A stretch of 5,132 bases of DNA from Eggerthella sp. CAG:209. GTDB lineage: Bacteria; Actinomycetota; Coriobacteriia; Coriobacteriales; Eggerthellaceae. This document shows positions 1 through 5,132 of this stretch, in pieces. A program made the position numbers and the translations under genes. The notes under the pieces were generated by a model. The model was not told the origin of the DNA. It did no database searches and was given only the letters and a program-made list of their open reading frames with translations. The stretch is taken from assembly GCA_000436075.1 (NCBI GenBank), contig FR884644.1:20286-25417 (forward strand). Reading direction: 5' to 3'. Each line of letters starts with the position of its first letter. Positions within the stretch are counted from its first letter, which is position 1.

Positions 1-538
1 CGAGGAACTGATTTGCATGCCCGGTATTAGGGCGGGCTTCGAAGCAGCAGCCACAGGTCATGCAGCGAGACAGCTCATAGGCCCAGCTTTGAGTGCGTGC
101 GGACATGCGTGGTCCTGGTCCTAAATCGAAAGGACCATCTATGTCGATCCAGGCATGGGTCTTTTTCAAAGCATCAAACAAAAGGGTTCTGTCCACTTTC
201 AAGTCGCGTACCAGGGGGAACTTGGTTAGTGGCTCCAAACGAATGGGTTGCCTTAGATCGTCGATAAGAGCCGAACAGGCTTGGCGTGATGTGCCGTTGA
301 TGATCATGGTGCAGGCTCCACAAACCTCTTCAAGGCATACGCTCTCCCAAACCACGGGGGTGGTTGGTTTGCCTTGGGCGTTTACGGGGTTCTTCCTAAT
401 TTCCATCAGGGCTGACACCACGTTCATATGCGGTTGATGGGCAATGCTGAATTCTTCCCAATGCGGTTTTGCGTTGGGGCCTTCTTGTCGCTTGACGATG
501 AGACGAATAGAGTCATGGCCTGCGGTTTCGGTATTCAT
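1..538 (-). CDS. sdhB: Succinate dehydrogenase/fumarate reductase iron-sulfur subunit, partial (C-terminus beyond left edge)
   Basis: This is the electron-transfer subunit of the cytoplasmic head of complex II. It passes electrons between the FAD of SdhA and the haems/quinone of SdhC through [2Fe-2S], [4Fe-4S] and [3Fe-4S] clusters. The 179 visible residues start at ATG 538, set by a perfect AAGGAGG six bases upstream. The N-terminal ferredoxin-like domain carries the [2Fe-2S] ligands Cys68, Cys73, Cys76 (CLEEVCGAC) and Cys88. Block 43-62 (ALMEIRKNPVN...TTP) closely resembles Bacillus SdhB from memory. The C-terminal domain begins with CMTCGCC: Cys159, 162 and 165 fit three [4Fe-4S] ligands. 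Oddly, residue 169, normally the Cys of the 'CP' that starts the [3Fe-4S] site, is Arg (codon CGC, 32-34). Family length is about 240-255 residues, so roughly 70 are outside the window, including the second Cys group. The gene is third in the operon, 13 nt after sdhA. The family is certain. Whether it works as dehydrogenase or fumarate reductase (frdB) cannot be read from sequence. Confidence 0.95.
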   Translation of the reverse strand, partial: MNTETAGHDSIRLIVKRQEGPNAKPHWEEFSIAHQPHMNVVSALMEIRKNPVNAQGKPTTPVVWESVCLEEVCGACTMIINGTSRQACSALIDDLRQPIRLEPLTKFPLVRDLKVDRTLLFDALKKTHAWIDIDGPFDLGPGPRMSARTQSWAYELSRCMTCGCCFEARPNTGHANQFL

Positions 539-544
539 GGCAAG

Positions 545-551
545 CCTCCTT
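545..551 (-). promoter_or_regulatory. Ribosome binding site of sdhB
   Basis: AAGGAGG on the minus strand lies six bases before the ATG at 538 and directly after the sdhA stop codon (552-554). It is a full match to the anti-Shine-Dalgarno sequence and fixes the sdhB start. Its position in the 13-nt spacer suggests sdhB is translated from the same mRNA as sdhA, with its own strong initiation site. Confidence 0.85.
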
Positions 552-2297
552 CTAATGAACTTTCGTGTAATCGCGTTTACGGGGCGCAATAAGTGAGGTG
601 TCTACCTTTTCGTAGCTGAGCACCGGGCTGTGCGAAGCAGCATCGTAACGAGCGATGGTGGTTTTAAGCCATTCCTCATCGTTGCGATCGGGGAATTCCG
701 GTTTAAAGTGGCTTCCCCTGCTTTCGTTTCGCTCCAACGCGCCCTTTGTGATGACCATGGCGAGATCAACCATGCCATAAAGCTGACGAATGAACGGCAC
801 ATTTGCGTTGCTCCAAGTTGCTTTGTCTTGAACGCCGATACGGGAAAGTCGTTCACCGATTTCTTCGAGCTTAACCAACGTTTCGGCCAAATCCGTGTTG
901 TTGCGAACCACGGTGACATTCTTTGTCATCAGTTCGCCCATTTCCTGATGCAGACGGTAGGCGTTTTCGGCGCCATCAAGCTTCAAAATGCTTCGATAAT
1001 CTGATTCATCCTTTGCAGTGGCTGCTTCGTAGACGCTTTGGGGGATGTTCTGGCCTTCTGGGAGCCCCTTGGCATAGGCGGCGGCATTGGGTCCGGCTGT
1101 CATGCCGGCGAATACGGCAGAGAGAAGGGAATTCGCTCCAAGGCGGTTGGCTCCATGTTGGGTATAGTCGCACTCACCTGCGGCAAACAAGCCTGGGATG
1201 TTTGTTTGCTGATCGAGTCCGACCCAAAGCCCGCCCATTGAGTAATGGACGCTGGGCGCCACGCGCATGGGCACCTTGCGCGGGTCGTCGCCTACGAACT
1301 TCTGGTAGATATCCAGTATGCCTTCCAGCTTCGCGTTCAAAACGGATGCGGGGATATGGGAAACGTCCAGATATACCACGTTTTGGCCGTTGATGCCCAG
1401 GTGCTGGTTCACGCATACGTCGAAGATTTCGCGCGTGGCAATATCGCGTGGCACCAGATTGCCGTACGCGGGATACTTTTCTTCCAGGAAATACCAAGGC
1501 TTTCCATCCTTGTAGGTCCAGACCCTGCCGCCTTCTCCGCGTGCCGATTCGCTCATCAGGCGGTTTTTATCGAAGCCGGGAATTGCAGTGGGATGGATTT
1601 GGATGAACTCGCCGTTGGCGTAGAGCGCTCCTTGTTGGTAGCAACGAGCTGCAGCGTAGCCGGTGTTGATGGTGGAGTTGGTTGATTTGCCGAATACGGC
1701 ACCGCAACCTCCGGTTGCGATAACAACCGCATCGGCGGGGAAGGCGCGTATCTCCATGGACGAAAGATCTTGCGCGGTGATTCCGCAGCATACGTCGTTA
1801 TGGATTATGGTGGAAACGAATTCCCATCCAACATAGGTGCGCACCTTGCCTTCGACTTCAAGAGCGCGCACCTGTTCGTCGAGCGCATAGAGGAGCTGCT
1901 GACCGGTTGTAGCACCAGCAAAGGCGGTGCGTCGTTTTTGCGTACCGCCGAATCTGCGCAGGTCAAGCAAGCCCTCAGGGGTTCTATTGAACATTACGCC
2001 CATGCGGTCGAACATGTTGACGATTTTTGGGGCGGCTTCGCACATGGCGCGTACCTGCGGCTGGTTCGCCAAAAAGTCGCCACCGTAAATGGTGTCGTCG
2101 AAGTGCTCGTCTATCGAATCACCTTCGCCTTTGGTGTTCAGTGCGGCGTTTATGCCCCCTTGCGCACAGGCGGAATGCGAGCGCTTGAAGGGAACGAGCG
2201 AAAACAAGTCAACGCTCAAGCCCGCTTCTACGATTTTCAAAGTTGCCATCAGCCCCGCAAGGCCTCCGCCAACAACTGCGATTGATCCTTTGCCCAT
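552..2297 (-). CDS. sdhA: Succinate dehydrogenase/fumarate reductase flavoprotein subunit
   Basis: Catalytic subunit that interconverts succinate and fumarate on covalently bound FAD. It should sit at the cytoplasmic face of the membrane with SdhB and SdhC. The protein is 581 residues, matching Bacillus-type SdhA (about 586). An N-terminal Rossmann motif GGGLAG (10-15) binds FAD. His41 in RSHSACAQGG is the expected covalent flavin ligand. Active-site landmarks follow: His235 (HPTAIPG), Glu250/Arg253 (SESARGEGG), the proton-shuttling Arg284 (NLVPRDIATR), His351 (HYSMGG) and Arg385 (GANRLGANS). The C-terminal helical and tail domains carry the usual ESRGSH (525-530). Start choice: ATG 2297 has AGAGG five bases upstream and puts the FAD motif at the usual distance. 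An in-frame start at 2336 would add 13 residues and overlap sdhC, so it was not chosen. It lies 28 nt after sdhC and 13 nt before sdhB. Cys198 in ATGGCGAVFG stands where Bacillus SdhA, from memory, has Pro. No catalytic residue is missing. The direction of catalysis in vivo (sdhA or frdA) is not decided by sequence. Confidence 0.97.
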   Translation of the reverse strand: MGKGSIAVVGGGLAGLMATLKIVEAGLSVDLFSLVPFKRSHSACAQGGINAALNTKGEGDSIDEHFDDTIYGGDFLANQPQVRAMCEAAPKIVNMFDRMGVMFNRTPEGLLDLRRFGGTQKRRTAFAGATTGQQLLYALDEQVRALEVEGKVRTYVGWEFVSTIIHNDVCCGITAQDLSSMEIRAFPADAVVIATGGCGAVFGKSTNSTINTGYAAARCYQQGALYANGEFIQIHPTAIPGFDKNRLMSESARGEGGRVWTYKDGKPWYFLEEKYPAYGNLVPRDIATREIFDVCVNQHLGINGQNVVYLDVSHIPASVLNAKLEGILDIYQKFVGDDPRKVPMRVAPSVHYSMGGLWVGLDQQTNIPGLFAAGECDYTQHGANRLGANSLLSAVFAGMTAGPNAAAYAKGLPEGQNIPQSVYEAATAKDESDYRSILKLDGAENAYRLHQEMGELMTKNVTVVRNNTDLAETLVKLEEIGERLSRIGVQDKATWSNANVPFIRQLYGMVDLAMVITKGALERNESRGSHFKPEFPDRNDEEWLKTTIARYDAASHSPVLSYEKVDTSLIAPRKRDYTKVH

Positions 2298-2302
2298 AAC
2301 AG

Positions 2303-2307
2303 CCTCT
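2303..2307 (-). promoter_or_regulatory. Ribosome binding site of sdhA
   Basis: AGAGG (within AAGAAAGAGG) on the minus strand lies five bases before ATG 2297, in the 28-nt spacer after sdhC. It supports the 581-residue form of SdhA over the longer in-frame reading that begins inside sdhC. Confidence 0.7.
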
Positions 2308-2325
2308 TTCTTGTAGCGTGCGGGT

Positions 2326-2943
2326 TTAGCCGGCAAAGGCGGACAGTGCCTTTAGGCCAAACGCAGCGAATGCGATAAACAGGGCGAACAGTACGTAGCC
2401 TGATATTTTTTGGGAGCGGGGCGAAACGGTGATTCCCCAGGTAATAAGGAACGTCCAAAGGCCATTGCAGAAGTGGTAGATGCTGCAAAGAAGGCCTATG
2501 GCGAACAGCGCAAGTCCGATTGGTGTGGCAACGATTCCTGCCACCATGGCATAGCTTGGATCAACGCCGGTAAGTTCAACTTGTAGCTTTGTGCCATAGA
2601 TATGCCATGTCACAAAGAGCAGTGTGACGATGCCCGCTATACGTTGCAGCACGTAGCACCAGTTGCGGAAGTAGCGATAGCGTTTCACGGTAACGCTTGA
2701 GGTGAGGGATATGTAGACGCCATAGAGGGCATGGAATAAAAGGGGCAGGAAAATCACGAATGTTTCCAGGACAACCTTGTAGGGCATATGGGCCATAAAT
2801 GAGCCCATGGTGTCGTATGGGGTGGTTCCCCAGTTTGCGGAGTAGTTTACGCACATATGGAAGCAGAGAAAGATTCCCAGTGGAAATACGCCTGCGAAGG
2901 AGTGCAGTTTCCGCAGGAAGTTGGCGCGGCGGTCTTTGTCCAT
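2326..2943 (-). CDS. sdhC: Succinate dehydrogenase/fumarate reductase cytochrome b558-type membrane anchor, di-haem
   Basis: Single membrane-anchor subunit that holds SdhAB on the membrane and exchanges electrons with (mena)quinone through two b haems. It has 205 residues, like Bacillus SdhC (202), and five hydrophobic helices at about 13-33, 57-80, 98-118, 131-158 and 179-202. Four His residues at matching spacing in helices I-IV (His29, His71, His114, His157) fit the Bacillus axial haem ligands 28, 70, 113 and 155. This marks it as a type-B, two-haem, one-anchor enzyme, so no sdhD is expected. Ile155, two residues before the fourth haem His, stands where Wolinella FrdC has Glu180 of its E-pathway. 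Start ATG 2943 has GAGGGG three bases upstream, a slightly short spacing; the MDKDRRANFLRKLHS beginning is a typical polar, basic N-terminus before helix I. It is first in the operon and 28 nt before sdhA. The call is secure, except for the choice between sdhC and frdC. Confidence 0.95.
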   Translation of the reverse strand: MDKDRRANFLRKLHSFAGVFPLGIFLCFHMCVNYSANWGTTPYDTMGSFMAHMPYKVVLETFVIFLPLLFHALYGVYISLTSSVTVKRYRYFRNWCYVLQRIAGIVTLLFVTWHIYGTKLQVELTGVDPSYAMVAGIVATPIGLALFAIGLLCSIYHFCNGLWTFLITWGITVSPRSQKISGYVLFALFIAFAAFGLKALSAFAG

Positions 2944-3074
2944 GATCCCCTCGATTCCGTCGCCTTTTGGTTGTTAGACGGTTTGTGTTCAGGCGGGCGC
3001 TGCGATTCCCCGTGCAGCTGCCAGCTTGATGCCGAAACTGGATATCAAAGTAAAATCCCAGTTCATCTTTAAAA

Positions 3075-3080
3075 AGTATA
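3075..3080 (-). promoter_or_regulatory. Candidate -10 box for the sdhCAB operon
   Basis: The minus strand reads TATACT here, one mismatch from TATAAT, in the AT-rich part of the gap. It would start an mRNA near 3068 with a leader of about 125 nt before sdhC. The hexamer 17 bp upstream (ACAAGC) is not a recognisable -35 and there is no TGn extension, so an activator or alternative sigma factor would be needed, or the match is by chance. Confidence 0.3.
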
Positions 3081-3426
3081 CCGTTTCCCTTGCGGGTGCT
3101 TGTGGAGTGCCCGGTGCCGATTCATTGCATTTTCCCAGCGATTCATACATTGGTAACCAGGTAGGGCTCGTTCCTGCACCTGAAGTTGGCGCTGAGCTCT
3201 AGCGGTACCGCAAGCTGAGGGCAATGTGAAACAGGGCGGGTAAGAAGCTGGTTGGCCCAACAAGGTGCCTTCGCTAGGCGGCGGTGGGCGAACACCGTTA
3301 ACGAAATTGGAGTGCATAGTTGCCCAGGAGGCTTTGGGGCCAGCAGCAGATCAAATTCCATCAACAGCATGGTGACCGTTGGTTTTTAGCGGGCTTGAAC
3401 AGGGGTATTCTTGTGGATGGAAAAAC

Positions 3427-3433
3427 GAGGGGG
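3427..3433 (+). promoter_or_regulatory. Ribosome binding site of the patatin-like gene
   Basis: GAGGGGG ends five bases before ATG 3439 and decides the start of the patatin gene. A TTG at 3379 is in frame and would add 20 residues, but it has no such site and the extra residues show no conserved feature. Confidence 0.75.
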
Positions 3434-3438
3434 TACCC

Positions 3439-4341
3439 ATGAAGAGAGCAAACTTCCATGCAGCTAATACCGTGTTGATGTTCGAGGGCGGTGGGATGCG
3501 TGCGAGCTATACGGCCGCAATGGCATCGCTTCTGCTCGAACAGAATATAACCTTTGGTCATGTGTGCGGTATTTCTGCTGGTTCAAGCCATACCGTGAAT
3601 TATCTTTCAGGAGATATCTGGCGCACCCGTGCCAGCTTTACTGATTTGGTAATGGAGCCCGAATTCGGTGGCGCTAAAACATTTGCTCAGGGTAAGGGCA
3701 TGTTTTCAGCTCATTGGATCTATGAGGAAGCGGGTTTGCCCGAAGGCGTATTGCCGTTTAACTTTGAGGCGTTTGCCCAGAACCCAACTCCTTGCTCAAT
3801 TCAAGCATTTGATCGCGATACGGGCGAATCGGTGGTCTGGCATAAGGAAGATATGGCAACGTTAGAGGACTTGATGGTGCGTGTGCGTGCCAGCAGTACG
3901 CTCCCTGTGGTGATGCCGCCTGTCCATATTGGCGATCATGTCTACTACGATGGCGGCTTGGGCGTTGGCGCCGGTATTCCGTTGCAGCTGGCACTCGATT
4001 CGGGATGTCCCCGTATTCTGGCTGTCCTCACGAGAGCCAAGGGCTTCCGCAAGCCTGTTGACGACATCGGCGCAAGCGCCAAGGCCATCGCTAACAGCTA
4101 TCACAGGTACCCGAAGGTGAAAGAAGCCCTGCTTACACGCAATAAGCGCTATAACGCTGAACTTGAAAAGCTCGAAGCGCTGGCGGAAGAGGGGAAGGCA
4201 TACATCGTATATGCCGACAAGATGGCCGTAAGCAACAGCACCACCGATCTGGAACGTTTGCGTGCTAGCTACTTTGACGGGTACAACCAATATCAAGATC
4301 AGCTGCCGGAAATCCTGGAATGGCTTAAAGCGGGAGAATAG
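3439..4341 (+). CDS. Patatin-like phospholipase family protein, YjjU-like, with DUF6363-like C-terminus
   Basis: Predicted serine acyl-hydrolase with a patatin Ser-Asp dyad; the lipid or ester substrate is unknown. It has 300 residues. The oxyanion-hole glycine loop is FEGGGMR (15-21), the nucleophile elbow GISAG has Ser46, and the catalytic Asp171 sits in DGG (171-173). All three are present and correctly ordered, so it should be active. Residues about 10-200 are the patatin domain. From about 215 to 297 a helical, charged segment (KVKEALLTRNKRYN, then a Tyr-rich stretch near 278-285) resembles the DUF6363 tail of E. coli YjjU-like proteins (cd07208 group). No signal peptide or membrane segment is visible, so it is probably cytoplasmic. 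Start is ATG 3439, with GAGGGGG five bases upstream. It is transcribed away from sdhC across a 495-bp gap and converges on the permease gene with 3 nt between stops, so it is probably monocistronic. Family call is firm; the DUF6363 label is from memory of the pattern. Confidence 0.9.
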   Translation: MKRANFHAANTVLMFEGGGMRASYTAAMASLLLEQNITFGHVCGISAGSSHTVNYLSGDIWRTRASFTDLVMEPEFGGAKTFAQGKGMFSAHWIYEEAGLPEGVLPFNFEAFAQNPTPCSIQAFDRDTGESVVWHKEDMATLEDLMVRVRASSTLPVVMPPVHIGDHVYYDGGLGVGAGIPLQLALDSGCPRILAVLTRAKGFRKPVDDIGASAKAIANSYHRYPKVKEALLTRNKRYNAELEKLEALAEEGKAYIVYADKMAVSNSTTDLERLRASYFDGYNQYQDQLPEILEWLKAGE

Positions 4342-4344
4342 CAA

Positions 4345-5132
4345 CTACATAAAGGTGATGCCCAGCGCTTGGAACAGGAGCCCCCATGCAACGCCCGTGG
4401 CATACAGTCCAGCGAGGATTGCCACGTTTTGCCTGATGCGACGATTTTCGCCGAAGAGCACCAGGATACCCACTCCTGCAGACACCAACAGGCCAGAAAG
4501 CATGGCGCCCGTGCCCAGCATGCCATCAAGGTACAACTGGGTTATCACTACGCTGGCTCCGCAGTTGGGGATAAGGCCAACCAGCGCCGAGCCGAAGATA
4601 GCAAGGCCGGGGTTCGAAGCGAGGAACGTGGCAACTGCCTCTTCACCGGCAACTTCCATGACGGCAACCAGCGCGAGCGAGATAAGAAACACGATTATCG
4701 AGACTTCAAGAGTGTGCTTAACCGCGCTTACTGCAATTTCGGTCCAGCCAGTATGCGCGCTGGCACAATGGCAACTGGGGTTGTGGCAATGGTCGGGTCC
4801 GAAAGCATGGTCTTCGGCATGCTCGTGTTTGCAATTGCAGAAGCGGGCGTGTTCGTGGTTGTGCTCTTGCGTTGCTTTGGTTTGGGCAAGATGGAGGCGG
4901 AAACGCAAAACTCCATCGATTGCAAAGCCCATGATCATGCCGATGGCGACCTTTACGCCAATAATGCCTGCCATTACGTGCCAATCAACCTGTTCGGCGA
5001 TGAACAACGGCAGCATTTCATCGGACGTGGAAAGCAGTACCGCAAAGAGTGTGCCAAGAGTGATGGCTCTGCTGGAAAACAGCGCAGCACCAGCGGCGGA
5101 AAAGCCGCATTGGGGAATGGCGCCCAGCACGG
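4345..5132 (-). CDS. ArsP_2-family permease (putative manganese/heavy-metal exporter), partial (N-terminus beyond right edge)
   Basis: Polytopic inner-membrane protein resembling the 'putative 10-TM heavy-metal exporter' ArsP_2 family (PF11449), also annotated as putative manganese transporter. The true substrate is unproven. About 262 residues are visible. Numbering from the GTG at 5130, they include hydrophobic segments near 10-35, 51-72, 140-160, 172-190, 205-226 and 235-258. Two similar motifs, GAIPQCGFSAAG (3-14) and GLIPNCGASVV (185-195), suggest two homologous halves. Between them, residues 90-126 form a hydrophilic loop with ten His and five Cys, likely a metal-binding segment. The GTG at 5130 is probably not the start: the first IPQCG motif normally follows earlier membrane spans and the frame is open to the window edge, so the gene should continue rightward. 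The stop TAG is at 4345-4347, three bases from the stop of the convergent patatin gene. Family identification is by motif memory, so it is moderately sure; membrane transport is firmer than the metal. Confidence 0.8.
   Translation of the reverse strand, partial: VLGAIPQCGFSAAGAALFSSRAITLGTLFAVLLSTSDEMLPLFIAEQVDWHVMAGIIGVKVAIGMIMGFAIDGVLRFRLHLAQTKATQEHNHEHARFCNCKHEHAEDHAFGPDHCHNPSCHCASAHTGWTEIAVSAVKHTLEVSIIVFLISLALVAVMEVAGEEAVATFLASNPGLAIFGSALVGLIPNCGASVVITQLYLDGMLGTGAMLSGLLVSAGVGILVLFGENRRIRQNVAILAGLYATGVAWGLLFQALGITFM

Larger units (their letters stand above)
2944..3438. other. 495-bp intergenic region between divergent sdhC and patatin genes
   Basis: I find no convincing gene here on either strand. 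Open frames at 3143-3370 and 3069-3317 (minus) lack a Shine-Dalgarno at their starts, read as Pro/Arg/Cys-rich low-quality protein and match no family I know. The stretch must hold the promoters of both flanking units. The sdhC-proximal part (about 3040-3085) is AT-rich, with a TATACT -10-like box. The middle (about 3190-3340) is GC-rich with several small inverted repeats: palindrome GCGGTACCGC (3202-3211), GCCT/AGGC (3267-3270/3276-3279), CGGTG/CACCG (3282-3286/3293-3297) and GCCC/GGGC (3322-3325/3337-3340). On the patatin side a TATTCT (3406-3411) could be a plus-strand -10, but with no good -35. No tRNA, CRISPR or recognisable riboswitch was seen. Confidence 0.75.

Noticed and set aside
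1770..2285. 171-residue open frame on the plus strand inside sdhA
   Set aside because: It is antisense to the strongly conserved FAD-domain region of SdhA, has no recognisable domain, and open antisense frames are common over such genes. The same applies to 93-437, 630-1004, 923-1393 and 1245-1685.
2298..2336. N-terminal extension of SdhA from an in-frame start at 2336
   Set aside because: It adds MPAKPARYKKEAV ahead of the FAD motif, overlaps the sdhC stop, and the ATG at 2297 has a proper Shine-Dalgarno.
3026..3056. Plus-strand TTGATG ... TAAAAT as a promoter
   Set aside because: The 19-bp spacer is too long and it lies almost 400 bp from the patatin start, so there is little support for it.
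3200..3214. GCGGTACCGC looks partly like the T-box antiterminator core TGGNACCGCG
   Set aside because: The match covers only GGTACCGC. No stem I specifier loop or terminator was seen, and neither flanking gene is an aminoacyl-tRNA synthetase or amino-acid gene.
3143..3370. 75-residue minus-strand frame in the intergenic gap
   Set aside because: There is no Shine-Dalgarno before its ATG, its Pro/Arg/Cys-rich composition looks non-coding, and it shows no family resemblance.
3379..3438. TTG start giving a 20-residue longer patatin protein
   Set aside because: No Shine-Dalgarno precedes it, it lacks signal-peptide character, and the ATG at 3439 has a strong GAGGGGG site.
3862..4344. 160-residue minus-strand frame opposite the patatin gene
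   Set aside because: It is an antisense shadow of the patatin catalytic-Asp and C-terminal region, with no recognisable domain of its own.

Overview
This window looks ordinary and metabolic. I found no undescribed multi-gene system, but a few residue-level and intergenic oddities deserve a check. It comes from a mid-GC bacterium that probably uses menaquinone. Both the gene order sdhC-sdhA-sdhB and the protein sequences are of the Bacillus-like, single-anchor, di-haem class of succinate dehydrogenase/fumarate reductase. Together with the neighbouring YjjU-type patatin and ArsP_2-type permease, this would suit an anaerobic actinobacterium of the Coriobacteriia/Eggerthellaceae kind. A Firmicute is not excluded, because no taxonomic marker is present.

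Layout: bases 1-2943 hold a three-gene operon on the minus strand. It reads, in transcription order, sdhC (cytochrome b anchor, 2943-2326), sdhA (flavoprotein, 2297-552) and sdhB (iron-sulfur subunit, from 538 and running off the left edge). Spacers are 28 and 13 nt, each with a clear Shine-Dalgarno. Bases 2944-3438 are a 495-bp non-coding stretch between divergent genes. It holds a possible minus-strand -10 box and several short inverted repeats. Bases 3439-4341 (+) encode a 300-residue patatin-like hydrolase with a DUF6363-like C-terminus. Bases 4345-5132 (-) hold the C-terminal part of a multi-membrane-span ArsP_2/'putative manganese transporter' permease with a Cys/His-rich cytoplasmic-type loop. 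Its N-terminus lies beyond the right edge. The patatin and permease genes converge with only 3 nt between their stop codons.

How they work together: SdhCAB forms one membrane complex. It moves electrons between succinate/fumarate (SdhA, covalent FAD), three Fe-S clusters (SdhB), two b haems (SdhC) and the quinone pool. The most notable point is that the visible part of SdhB has Arg where the first Cys ligand of the [3Fe-4S] cluster is expected. The patatin and the permease have no evident functional link to the operon or to each other.
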